From Ceratopteris richardii (Eukaryota; Streptophyta; Polypodiopsida; Polypodiales; Pteridaceae): a stretch of DNA of 64,000 nt. Position 1 is the first letter of the stretch. Each line of letters starts with the position of its first letter. Where the stretch lies: positions 80,642,278 through 80,706,277 of the forward strand of contig CM035416.1 of the NCBI GenBank assembly GCA_020310875.1. The letters are read 5' to 3'. Both the position numbers and the translations under genes were made by a program. This document shows positions 33,309-44,116 of the stretch, piece by piece. Below the pieces are notes generated by a model. That model did no database searches, was not told the DNA's origin, and worked only from the letters and a program-made list of their open reading frames with translations.

Positions 33309-34253
33309 TCATCCTACACCAACCGCCTCAAACAAGGTGTATCCATGCACCTCAAACTGCTCTAAACTCATATCGATAAGAGTCGAGCTCACATCTGACT
33401 GATGTAAGAACTGATGAAGTTCCTGCAAAGCTCCCACTCGCTCTATGCCTACGTCAATCATCGAACGAATGACAACTCCAAGTGCAAATGCTCCAATAGC
33501 AACTGCAATGTCTGGTCTCGAGCATAACAACTCGTACATCAGACTCCTGAATGCTGATGAAACATGTGCTATCCTGGCTAACCTAAGTATGTCAGCCATG
33601 CCTATATCCAAGGCATCCAAAGCACCATCATTAAGACCAACATGTCTTGAAATATCTATGTCAACATCTGGCATAAGCGAATCCAAGAATGACTGCATAA
33701 CTGCTGACTCCTCAACATCTAAATCAGTCATTCTATCAACCAAGGATATATCTAGCTGTGCATCATGAGAGCTAGTATGCTCTGGCATACACTGTGTACC
33801 ATGAGAGCTATCGTGCTCTACCACACCAAGTGTATCATCATGCTCCGCATGAGCTAACTGCACAACATCAACACAAAGATCAAACTGATGATCTAACTCT
33901 AACTGAGTATCATCACAATGCTCTACATGAGTATCCACATCATGCTCTAAAGCATCCAACTGATCATCCAAAGTGTGCTCCAAATGAGCATTCGCATGAT
34001 CAACAAAACCATGCTCTATATAAGCATCATGAGCATCCAAAATATGCTCTACATGTGCATCCATCTGAGCATCTGAGTCATGCCATACATGTGCATGAAG
34101 AATGTCCATAGACCTATCTGTAGGTAGACAAAATGAGACATGACGAGTCTCACATCGCACATAAGGCTGAACTCCCACTGAGACGAGACTGTCTCTCACA
34201 TGAAGTACCTGTAGTGGATACCTGTGCCCAATCCTAGCACCTCTGACAAGCAT
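33309..34253 (-). CDS. Chimeric ORF: pre-integrase start, His/Asp-rich middle, copia RT fragment
   Basis: A 314-residue open frame. Residues 1-20 (LVRGARIGHRYPLQV) resemble the copia pre-integrase start. Residues about 50-165 are a degenerate repeat of His, Asp, Glu and Ala (for example HVEHILDAHDAYIEH, HLEHTLDDQLDALEHD, THVEHCDD). Residues about 235-270 (RSLMYELLCSRPDIAVAIGA) clearly match the copia RT end (SLMYxxxCTRPDIAYAVG). Integrase and most of RT are absent. It occupies the place of pol in this element. Metal binding by the His/Asp region is conceivable but not shown. Known family: none recognised for the middle part. Confidence 0.5.
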   Translation of the reverse strand: MLVRGARIGHRYPLQVLHVRDSLVSVGVQPYVRCETRHVSFCLPTDRSMDILHAHVWHDSDAQMDAHVEHILDAHDAYIEHGFVDHANAHLEHTLDDQLDALEHDVDTHVEHCDDTQLELDHQFDLCVDVVQLAHAEHDDTLGVVEHDSSHGTQCMPEHTSSHDAQLDISLVDRMTDLDVEESAVMQSFLDSLMPDVDIDISRHVGLNDGALDALDIGMADILRLARIAHVSSAFRSLMYELLCSRPDIAVAIGAFALGVVIRSMIDVGIERVGALQELHQFLHQSDVSSTLIDMSLEQFEVHGYTLFEAVGVG

Positions 34254-34415
34254 AAGCTATCCCAACTGCAACTGAAAATGATGCTCACCAAGGAATGCAT
34301 AACATCTGCTCTCCTGTAACTGGCTAACTGAAATCAAGATCATAGGGAATGAAGGCACATAACGTACATGTCTAAGAATAAGTGATGCTCCACTAGGTAG
34401 CATAAGGCATACATC

Positions 34416-35078
34416 TCATGCACCCTCAATGTCATATGTCGTACCATCAGGCAACTGCACACATCCACGACTCTCACCTGAGAATCGATAAAACCACTCA
34501 CGATGTGGAGTAACATGAAAACTGGCTAATGCATCAAGCAACCAAGCCATATGTGTGCTATCCAATGAACAAGAGGAATCCTGAGATGAACCATAGGAGA
34601 AAGTGATATCACCATCACTGGCATAATCAACTGCCATAGACTCTCCTGAAATCACTACCTGACCTACATCACGTGCATATCTCTGACGTCGTCGTCGCAT
34701 CCGCCTGAAGCAACGTCGTCGAATATGGACCTCATGACCACAGTGCCAACATCGAAGCTGTCGTGATCTATGTCTCACATGAGTCAATGGACTCTCATAC
34801 ATATCATGTAGTCTCTGCCATAATGCACTACTCGTCTCCTCATACATAACAGATTCGTATATAGAATCCACAAGCTGTAATCGGATAGTGGAGCTGGCCA
34901 ATGCATCCATATCCATCCATACGTGGTCAGGCATGTCACGAGGCCTCTGTACATCTCTATGCACATACATGTGTAACCCTGCACGAACCAATGTATGCCA
35001 CATCTGAGCTTTCCATCTCGGAAAGTCAGTGCCATCAAATCGAGAAGACATCATGCTGGCAATCCAAGAGACTAGCAA
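34416..35078 (-). pseudogene. Copia gag with zinc knuckle and protease start
   Basis: A 220-residue frame. It begins with the copia gag signature FDGTDFPRWKAQMW, has a shortened capsid region, the knuckle CWHCGHEVHIRRRC in an Arg-rich context, then WLLDALASFHVTPHREWFY. That is a copia protease in which the catalytic Asp-Ser-Gly has become Asp-Ala-Leu, so it should be inactive. Gag is much shorter than in copia-1. Together with the ORF at 33309-34253 it suggests a non-autonomous element. Confidence 0.7.
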
Positions 35079-36484
35079 TATAACAAGAGACTAGAAACAA
35101 TACTCTATCCTCAATAGGATCACACCTGCATATCCATATGCATAAATCAAATCACATATGTCTCTACGGAGAAGAAAACCATGTGAACCACTTGTCACAT
35201 AACCATGCATCTAGCATGCACATAAAACCATGAGCATAAGCCTGCTCACCAAATCTCCAAAGTGACCAAATAGATGTGAAAGAATCTTGGGAAAATTTCG
35301 ACAGAGTATCCCCTGGAAATTGAGCAATCAAACAAGATAACCAATATCAAAGGAACAATGAGTAATCTGTCACCACCTGTCACTGATGTAATCAAGGATA
35401 ATGGCAAATACATATGCCCATAAACTAATGGCAATACATGCCAATACAATGGCAATACAACTCCCACTCAATAATAAATCCTACAAGATGGTCCAATCTA
35501 TCACGAACAACCTGTGACCGAGTCCAAGTGAATGGAGATAAACAAAGATCCAAAGCTATCACACAAGCTTCAAGATCCACTAGAGCTCCTTTCTAGCATA
35601 AAAGCTGTCAAAATTTCGGCAGCATCTCCTCTGTAAAATGGACTCTAGAACCAAAATAACCATGTGGGAATCACCATCCACAATATCAAATCAATGAACA
35701 TTTGCTAATAGAATAGCAAATCAAAGTGACTATAAGTATGCAACTGAGGCTTCAATCTGGATCATGTACCTGCAAAGAAAACAAAGATACAAGTACCAAC
35801 TAAGATCCAATCAATCTCTCATATAATGATGTGCAATCGGAAAGTAAATCCATAAACAAGTGGCATAAGCAAGATATAGACCACAATGCCACTATACATC
35901 CATGATCGAACTCATGATGACATAAACCTCAAAAAAGAGTATACCACAATGTCATCTTACATGTCAAACGCGTGACAAGATCATGCTCTACTCTCATATG
36001 GAGGAGCTACCACAATGACCATACATGTACAATGCCTTGAAGCTCTAAAAATAAGAGCTTTCACACCAAAAATTCTCTCTCGAAGAAGTTCCAAAGCCAA
36101 TTCAACCTCCAAGTGCAATTAGGGTTGTTTGGGCAAAAATGTGCTGCTCTGTGTTTTGCTGTTTCGGAGGTGATAACCTCTGAATCTGAACTTTTGGTCT
36201 TCAGCAAACTTCGAGATCTGAGTCTTGGTTACGTAACGACATAAAGAACACCTCAATCGGAGGTACGTAGCTCAAGATATGCTCAAAACAAGCACCTGCA
36301 GTCAATTTCACTATCACCTGTAACACTACTACTCTGTATTTAGTAGTTTCAGTGACCTTGCACTGAGAATCTGAATCTGAGTTCTTCTACAAAGTTGTAG
36401 CTATCTTTCCAAGCTACAAGCACCAAGTTGAATCATTGCATTCCGAGTTGTAGAACTCAAATTATGACAAAAAAACCGACACAA
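35079..36484. other. Upstream region of the truncated copia, no gene recognised
   Basis: About 1.4 kb between the minus-strand gag and the resumption of copia-K. No TGGTATCAGAGC-type primer site and no second TGTTGGGG LTR were found, so the 5' end is missing or unrecognised. Some stretches (36110-36430) look like LTR or leader sequence. Confidence 0.45.
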
Positions 36485-37200
36485 AATCATAAGCTTAGTG
36501 CTTATGAAGGAGAGCCAATTGAAGACATCACAAGCTATCAAAGCTTGGTTGGAAGTTTGAATTATGCAACTCTCACAAGGCTGGATATATGCTATAGTGT
36601 TAGCATATTGAGTCAGTTTATGCATAAGCCGAGAAGACCACATATGGAAGCGGCCAAGAGAGTCCTCAAGTACCTAAAGGGGACCATGAATGAAGGTTTG
36701 TTTTATTCATATACTTCAGATATTGAGCTAAAGGTCTACTAAGATGCAGATTGGGCCAGATCTAGAGATGATAGAAGAAGCACATCCGGGTATATATCAT
36801 TTGCAGGTTCAAAAATCATTTCTTGGTCATCGAAAAAACATCCAACCGTGGCATTATCTTCTACTGAAGCCGAATATAGAGGTTTGGCTAATGCAAATCA
36901 ATAAATCATGTGGTTAAAGTCTTTGTACACAGATCTTGGACTTCATTCTTCAACACCTCACATTTTTGGTGACAACACAAGCTCACTACATCTAGCAGCT
37001 AATCCGGTATACCATGCTAGAACCAAGCATATTGAAGTCCACTACCATTATGTAAGGGAGAAGCTAATGAGCAAGGATATTCAACTATCCTATGTCTCTA
37101 CAGATATGCAATGTGCAGACATGTTGACTAAAGCTCTTGATGGTACAAAGTTAAGTAGATTCAAGTTGATGATTGGCTTGCAGGAAATCAAGGACAATTG
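36485..37200 (+). pseudogene. copia-K RT end and RNase H
   Basis: Starts with YEGEPIEDITSYQSLVGSLN and LTRLDICYSVSILSQFM (end of RT). RNase H has [60 protein letters not shown] and CADMLTKALDG. In-frame stops at about 36738 and 36903 interrupt it. It is followed by the polypurine tract and 3' LTR of copia-K. Confidence 0.88.
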
Positions 37201-37230
37201 AAGACTTATTTGGAGGCCAAGCATGTTAGG

Positions 37231-37243
37231 CTTGAGGGGGAGC
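37231..37243 (+). other. Polypurine tract of copia-K
   Basis: CTTGAGGGGGAGC immediately precedes the LTR start. Confidence 0.8.
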
Positions 37244-38094
37244 TATTGGTGCATTTTACCCAAGCCTACATGCTTGATATGCTTGATATTATCTTCATTT
37301 GTAAGTCACATGTGTAGTCATGTGAACACCTCTTGTAAAAGAGTTCATTTTTATCTCTTGTAATTTGAAAAAGAAAAAGGAAAAGGATGGCTTACCTCAT
37401 GCATGATGTAAAAGAAAAGTCGTGGCTCTAACTACCTAAAACCACGAATTTTTGGGCTGAGGGAATATCTCCTAACTTTGGGGATCACTTTTAGGTGGAG
37501 CCATTCGAATTCGAATTCAAAAATCCCTCCAAGAATAGCTATAAAAAGAGCAAGAAGGAAGAGGCGATTAGCAAGCCTTGTACGTGACCACTTCATGTCA
37601 TTTTGTAGAGATTGAAGAGCTTAATCCATAGCTCTATCATTCTACTCCCATTGTGCAAAGATTCATTGCCAATGTGGTTGTAATCATATGTGAATCTATA
37701 CATTTGTCATTATCTACTTCTCTGTTTTTTTCTCTGCTATACTCACTGAGAGCAGTAACTTCAGAAGGTCATATCTCGAGTTATACTCAACATTTTTCAG
37801 TGTTTTAACGTGCATTCATATCTCTTACTGTCTAGTTTCCGCATGTCAATTTTCATGGTCATTGGATTTACAGTGATGGAGATATCTGCATTTTACTGCT
37901 CACTGGTCTATCTCTGCAGAGCCCCAAGAATGGTGGGCATGTTCCAGAAATTGATGAATCTTGTTCTCAGTGCTCAGTCCATCATTTGAAGTTTTTTAAC
38001 TTGGAATAGCAAGCTTGAGAAGTCTATTTGCTATGCCCAAAATGAATTTTTCTAATTCCTACCAGGTTGAGAGCACTGTTCATTTTTTCCAACA
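37244..38094 (+). repeat. 3' LTR of copia-K
   Basis: Starts TATTGGTGC (TG mutated to TA) and ends TTCCAACA, 851 bases. Its first 610 or so match the left LTR; the last 240 have no partner because of the deletion on the left. A TATA-like CTATAAAAAGAG lies near 37540. Confidence 0.7.
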
Positions 38095-39300
38095 GGTGTA
38101 TGTCCAAAAATAGCAAGTTTTGGGAGCTAGTCATTTCGCAACTAGTCTGTCTTGACTTAAACTTTTGGGATACATGTTCCAAAGTACTTGGCTGATATTT
38201 TTGGTGGATATAGGAAGCTCAAAGGGTCTACTAATCAACTCTGAAGTCTTAGTTGGCTGGTGTGAAGCTGGTTGTAGCAGCACCTACTCATCTTTGGATT
38301 GCATCCACCATCTCTCTTCACAACTCGATGGCCACTTCGATGAAATGGTTGATCACGAAGCGATGAAAATGTGTCGCGTCAACCATCGCTACGCCCCCTT
38401 TATTCTTTTAGTGCAAGCTTCAACCATCATTGGAGACCTTGAGTAGCAACATGATCCTCAACAATGATACAAAAAGTTCTTTTAGACCCACAAATGCAAA
38501 TTTCATGGGCTTCTAAAGGTGGAGATCAACTTTCTTTGTCAATCCAAGTACCTTACCCTATCAGAGTGAATGCAAAAATGCCCCTATGAAGCTATGGAAC
38601 TCAAGACAAGCTCAAGGGAAGAGAAACAACCTACAAACATAGACAAATGAAGAGAAGCACATACACACACACATATGAAGACACACACACACACAAAACA
38701 TGCAAAAGCATTCTCAATTGATAGGTATGGGGTTATGACATTTCAACAAGACCGTAGAAGTTCCAAATGAAGAAGGACATGAAAGTTAGCAGCTCAAGAA
38801 GCAAGATGCATGAAAATTCACTCAATGAATACAAAACGTCCCTTACAACTTAGGGATTCGTATTTATACTTTTCTACTTGAACCTTTTCACATCATTTTT
38901 GCCCAAATTCAACTAAAAATAGCCATAATGTTCATTTGTTCATTGATTTGAGCTCTAAAAAATATCATTAAATCCTAGAGGATTGGACAACAACCATAGG
39001 CTCAAAGTTTCCTTGTCCTTTACAAAAGTCGAGTGGATATTCATAAAAACTCCCTTAAAATGTAAACATTACATGAAAATGAACAAAAGTAGGCATATAA
39101 ATGACAAGTGATGCCTCTTTGGTCCAACATCTCATCCATCGATGCTCCTTTATTCCTTGGCTTGGTCGAAGAGATTTGACATGCACTTCAAATCCCAAAG
39201 TTGAAAAATTTGAAGGGCTCCTTCAAGTCTTCAAGTCTTTACTTCAATATTTTCTTCTTCTTCTACCAATAATATGCAACTAAACATGATTGATAATGTG
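38095..39300. other. No gene recognised
   Basis: A 93-residue ORF (38165-38446) has no known motif. A CA microsatellite lies at about 38660-38700. The rest is unremarkable A/T-rich sequence. Confidence 0.4.
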
Positions 39301-39309
39301 ATCATAACA

Positions 39310-40200
39310 AATACCTTCTCGAATTTTTAGCACATTTGGAACTAGGAGGGAAGAAAGTGGATTACCTTTGAGGACCTTGATCCCAACCAAAAGATAGACT
39401 ATGATGATTGGTCTCTCCTAAGATGCATAGCAAATGTTTGGGATAGATCGAAGGTGCACCTTCTTATTGGTCAGGAGACTCCTCATCCAATAGGGATAAA
39501 GATAAATTGAGACTCAAGAAGAAACTTGAGTTGCACCACAATCTTAACAAGAAATGATGCACTCATTGTCCATGACAAAATTTCAAGCTCAAAGAGATTT
39601 TGCATCATTTAGTGGGAAGTATAAAAGAAGTACTCTTATGGTAAATTCTCCATCATGAGATATGGACCAATGTTAGGGCCAACAAGACTTGTGGGGCTCC
39701 CTCTTGGTCAAAGATGCTATAAGGGAAGAGGGGACATCAACAACCTCTTCTTCTCTTGCCCGGCGGGCATCATTGTATGGAAACAAGTCAACAGAGACCT
39801 CCAACTAGATCGTATGATAAACTGAAAGCAAGCTCTCTTGGGCGAGGCAATTGGATGCTCGACAACTCTTTGAAATGTGATGAAAAGTGAGGCCTTATGG
39901 AAAATTTGAAAGGAAAGATGTACTATCAACTTTGAAGAGACTTCCAAAGAATGTTCTATAAAAAATCTCTAGTTTTTATAGGTATAAAGAACAAAAATTG
40001 AAAGTAAGCCCCCCTTCAAACATCATAAGAGTGCTTATTTTTCAGAAAGTAAACTTAAAAGAAAACGGTTTCTTCATGAAGAATACGATAGAACCATCGC
40101 TCTTCTTTGTATCTCCTTTTAAGTTCTTTTGTAATTTTCTCTCAATTAATTTAAAGCTTTCTTGTGAAAAAAATACTATGGAAATTTAAAGTTTCAATCC
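39310..40200 (+). pseudogene. Decayed LINE ORF2, C-terminal zinc-binding region
   Basis: Fragments align by eye with LINE-B: KWITFEDLDPNQKIDYDDWS near 39350-39410, DINNLFFSCPAGIIVWKQVN near 39735-39795 (the RT-associated zinc-binding domain), and QALLGEAIGCS near 39830 followed by ALWKI and ERCTINF. The end HHKSAYFSESKLKRKRFLHE (40020-40080) matches the LINE-A C-terminus. Many stops show that this is old. Confidence 0.7.
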
Positions 40201-40236
40201 AAAATAGCCTATAAAATAAAAAATAAGAATGTCTAA

Positions 40237-40662
40237 ACTTCTTTGGAACCTCAGATTCCTTTTTTTTATTTTTTTTATTTTTAAATGGAGGTTCAGCCGA
40301 TGCCTACTCCTTGAGGCTTTAACTTAACTTTGAAATTGCAAGTGTACAAGGAAGGGCATAGTACCCATGGGACCCCCCTTATTCCACAAGAATACGAGTT
40401 TACATAGCTGGGTTAAATTGCGGTCACAACTACGGCAGAGCAAGCCAAACAGTGACACATCAGCCACAAGATACAACTTTTGCAGTCACAACTACGGCAG
40501 AGCAAGACAAACAGTGACACATCAGCCACAAGATACAACTTTCCAAGATAAACATCTCTGTTATGAGGCAAGAGGCTCAATCACCCGGACAAGGACAAGC
40601 GGCTTGAGACAAAACCTCGGATTCTTGTATCGTGTTCTGGACTTCTTTGGAACCTCGGATTC
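40237..40662 (-). mobile_element. Short insertion with LINE 3' tail and 22-bp target duplication
   Basis: ACTTCTTTGGAACCTCAGATTC at 40237-40258 recurs with one mismatch at 40641-40662. Between them are 382 bases: a T-rich run (poly-A on the minus strand), a 3' end resembling the LINE tails elsewhere in this window (core AGTACCCATGGGACCCCCC), two 62-base tandem units and about 90 bases of unknown sequence. It is a 5'-truncated LINE or a SINE-like element that borrowed the LINE tail. Confidence 0.65.
40423..40546. repeat. Two tandem 62-bp units
   Basis: Each unit contains GTCACAACTACGGCAGAGCA and GTGACACATCAGCCACAAGA. They lie inside the short insertion above. Confidence 0.85.
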
Positions 40663-41433
40663 TTGTATCGTGTTCTCTGAGCTCTCGATGAAGAAAGAGA
40701 CGTTCCAACCTCCAGCGTTCAGAATCAGGTAGTCAGAGTAAGTGGCAGAGTGTTCTTTCTCTCGCTCTGTGGCACGGACATACATTGGAATTCGGAAGCA
40801 AGGGTTTCGGAACTTGGTTTCACGCAGAAGTAGACAAAAGCTCGCCGTCCCGACATACCCACAGTACATTCTGAGTGCACCCCCTTCATCCCTCATCCTC
40901 GACAGGTACGATTCACGGATATGGAAAGCCTGGACAGTTGAAATGAAATAGGATGGACAATTTGACATACGCGAGCGCATGCGCAGAATGGGCCCACGGG
41001 CCACCCCCCTCCTCCCCCCCTCTCTCTCATACACACTGTCAGGCACACACACCTAAGGATTTGTCCGCGTTTCATAGTGGTCAACTGGAGAAGTTTCTAT
41101 GGAGTAATGCAAAGGCGTCTGTCTCTGCCGCATCACCAACCTGTTGTACCGAAAATGGAAGATCTTCCCTCGTGGAAGCATGAAGAATTCTGTAGAAACG
41201 TCTTCGAGTGGGATAGGACTCAGGTGGTTTTCTGAGAAGGAGCTCGCAGCTGATGGAGAACAATACGGGGAGGAAGTAGCCATTGATGCTCCTACCTGCA
41301 AGTGCAGCAGAGCGAGAGATCAGAGAAAGTTCATACGCAGAATTTAAAGTGAAAGTGGTGCCTAAACGATCGAACAGAGTCCGAGCAGCAGAGGAAGCAC
41401 GACGCATTTCGTTGCCCCTTGAAGCAGGAGAAA
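40663..41433. other. No gene recognised
   Basis: About 770 bases crossed by several mutually overlapping ORFs on both strands, for example 41081-41635 minus. None has a recognisable domain and one reads through a poly-A tract, so I do not call a gene. Confidence 0.35.
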
Positions 41434-41580
41434 TAGTTTTTTTTTTAATATAATTATTAAATAAATGGAAGTTCAACCCAAGTCTACTCCCTCCAGTTTT
41501 AATTTTGAAATTGCAACTGTATAAGCGAACGGGCATAGTACCCATGGGATCATCGGACCTTCTATATTCCGCAAAAGCAG
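41434..41580 (-). repeat. Isolated LINE 3' tail
   Basis: A T-run is followed by GGAAGTTCAACCCAAGTCTA, a long A/T stretch and AGTACCCATGGGATC. It is the same order of motifs as the tails at 40262, 42176, 46100 and 46817, but diverged. Confidence 0.55.
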
Positions 41581-41589
41581 GAGGTGACA

Positions 41590-41930
41590 CAAGAAAGAAC
41601 TGGTTTCCACTTACACAAGAAAGGATTGGTTTCAACTGGAAATATCATGGTTTACACTCCTATGACCATGGGACCTCCTGTATTCCACAAAGCAGGAGGC
41701 GACTCAAGAAAGGACTGGTTTCAATTGGAAATATCATGGTTTACACTGGCTTTAGGCCTACACTGTCCTGCTATAAGTAGGGATTGAACTTTCACCCCCA
41801 CTTCAAGAGGCGACACAAGAAAGGACTAGTTTCAATTGGAAATATCATGGTTTACACTTGCTTTAGGCCCACACTGTCCTGCTCTAAGTAGGGATTGAAC
41901 TTTCACCCCCACTTCAAGAGGCGTAAGGTC
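41590..41930. repeat. Tandem units of about 111 bp with partial copies
   Basis: Units starting CAAGAAAGGACTGGTTTC occur at 41705 and 41816; shorter partial units precede them. Each includes ATATCATGGTTTACACT and GGGATTGAACTTTCACCCCC. The latter could be a T-arm-like word but lacks the rest of a tRNA. Confidence 0.75.
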
Positions 41931-42807
41931 TAGCTAGGTAACGCGTTTAGAAAGCAGGAACAATCGTTGTTGCCTCATTACTTTCTCTATAAGAGTTTGT
42001 TTCCTCGTTACTTTCTCTATAAGAGTCTTCGAACCCATGTTTTCCATCTCTTTTCATCAGAGTTAGCAGCACGCCTTCATTGTCCAATTTTAGCAGACCA
42101 GTGGTCGATCTTTCACTGTTTTTTCCGTAAAAGCTTTGTCTTTAAGCAGCTTAACCATGCTTCCCATTTCTTTCTTTTTTTTAACAAAAAGAAAGTTCGG
42201 CCTTGGCCTATCCTCCCGGACTTTAATTAAAATAAAGAAGAAAAGTTACAAGTGAATGGGACTAGTGCCCATGGGACCCCCCAAATCCCACAATGCAGGG
42301 GACAAGTTTGGTATGCTAGAGGGCATTACAAATGAGGCGGATAAATCTATCATCTCCCTCATGCGGGACCCATTTGGGTTTCAACTTGTTATCTTCAAGG
42401 AGATAAATACAATGGTGCCTAAACGATGGAGATCTCCTATCTTGGGAGATTCTTTTACCTAGAAGAAACAAGGATTTCTCAATCGACCATTCCTTTGGAG
42501 TTTGTCCAAAATTGACAGCACATCGTTCACTCCAAATCTTCCAAAGAGTCTCACCCTTGATGGCATTCCACAGTCTTGATGAGCAGCCAACTGCCTCACC
42601 CAACAACACCTGTTGCTACTCTTCCAGTTTCCATGCCAAGCTTACCGCAACAAAAGTCAAAGCTTAAAGGGAAACAACCGTCGGACATGCCCTGGAAGAG
42701 CCCCCTCAAGAGTAGGTTCCTAAGTCAAGAAGCTAGGAGGAAAAAAGAAGATTAGAAGAAAAAAAAAGATTGGGTCCTTCCCCTCAAAGAGGGCAACCAT
42801 CAATAAT

Positions 42808-44116
42808 GAAATTCACATCGCTAAACGTCAGGGGTTTGTCTTGCCCCTCAAGAGTGGCGACTCTTGGCCAGTGGTTCAAAGACAAGTGCCTCAACCCCGA
42901 CTTTATCTGCTTACAAGAGATTAAAATCGATGGAGAGGATCTCCAGAAACGGCTTGAATGCATTTCTCCGAACCACCTTTGGTTCTCTACTTCGCACCCT
43001 AGGGGGGCGGGGGGCACTACAATTGGTATTAGTCACTCCTGGTCCGACAGTTTGACCTTGACTTTTGAAGATCGGAATCATCATTGGATTGCTGCCTCTA
43101 TCGGGTTCCCTATTCAGTTCATTGTGGTCTCAATTTATGCCCCTAATGGAGAAGCGAATAGAATCGATACTTGGGCTTCCCTCGACTCCCTCTCACACAA
43201 TGTTCTGATTTGTGGGGACTTCAACATGGTTGAGTTTCCTAAGGACCAATGGAATAACAAGGGGAAAATTATTGACGGTCCGGAGAAAGAGATATGGGAT
43301 AAAATCAAGCTCCATCTCGACCCGGTTGAGGTGAAAGACATGAAGGGGTTCTCCTAGTCAAATCTCCAACTAGGGGACTCTTTGAGGAAAGCAAGACTTG
43401 ATAGATGTTACATCGACCAAAACACCATCCTCCAGTGGTGTATTCCTTCGATTTCCCAACACATGGACCTGACTATCTTGGACCACTACTCGATTACTCT
43501 TTCTTTCAAACCGATTCCCATGCTTCGGAAAGCTCCTTGGTTTCATGCTTGTCAAACGTCGTTTTCCCTCCCCTCTGTCCACCAAGAAATTTTCGCAGTG
43601 TGGGCGGAAGCCTTTGCCTACTGTAATGAACCGGCTAAGTGCTAGAGAAGCGTGGTGGAAAGGACTCGACAAATTCTGATTAGGACGCAGAAGGCTATAA
43701 GAGATATCCAAAAAAAAAGACGAGAAACGGTGTACCGGAGGCTCTCACGGCTTGAAGAACAGGTGAACAAAGGTAACTTACAATGCCAACAAGGTCTTTT
43801 GAAAATCAGAGGAAGACTAAGATTCGAGGAGGAGGTTCAAAGAAAAAATCTTCAAATATTCTTCAAAGATTGGTGGGCGGGGAAGGCTGACAAACCATCG
43901 AAAGAGATGTGTAACATCCTCAAAAGGAAACAAGCTAGGAAATCCATCCCCTTCTTGGTCGATAACAATGGGATCGAATGTAGCACGGAAGTTGAGAACA
44001 AATCTATCATCGTCGAGCATTTTACCCATCTTCTCGGGGTCTTGACTCCTCTTTCCCCACACAGGCGTGACTCCATGGCAACCATCTCAAGGGTTGCTCA
44101 ATCTAGAATCCCATAG
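42808..44116 (+). pseudogene. LINE-A ORF2, endonuclease and linker
   Basis: APE-type endonuclease starts MKFTSLNVRGLSCPSRVATL and shows FICLQEIKID, FIVVSIYAPNGE and ICGDFNMVE with the catalytic Asn/Asp/Glu motifs. An early stop near 43356 interrupts it, then ARLDRCYIDQ and LDHYSITLSF (the SDH-like end) follow in another frame. 43652-44116 is the helical linker before RT (LSRLEEQVNKGNLQCQQGLL and similar). It would nick target DNA for target-primed reverse transcription. Confidence 0.8.

Larger units (their letters stand above)
23632..38094 (+). mobile_element. Ty1/copia retrotransposon copia-K, interrupted by nested elements
   Basis: Two plus-strand LTR copies (23632-24245, truncated, and 37244-38094) flank gag (24240-25084) and RNase H (about 36485-37200) of one copia element. 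The middle is occupied by a chromovirus and by a second copia. Protease, integrase and most of RT are missing, so a deletion accompanied or followed the insertions. The five bases outside the two LTRs (ACTCG and GGTGT) do not match. Confidence 0.8.

Noticed and set aside
23627..38099. Target duplication for copia-K
   Set aside because: Flanking bases ACTCG and GGTGT do not match, so the two LTRs may not derive from one undisturbed insertion.
38165..38446. 93-residue ORF downstream of copia-K
   Set aside because: No motif, no neighbouring signals, and a length expected by chance in this sequence.
41081..41635. 184-residue minus-strand ORF
   Set aside because: It reads through a poly-T/poly-A LINE tail and overlaps other ORFs of equal quality on both strands.
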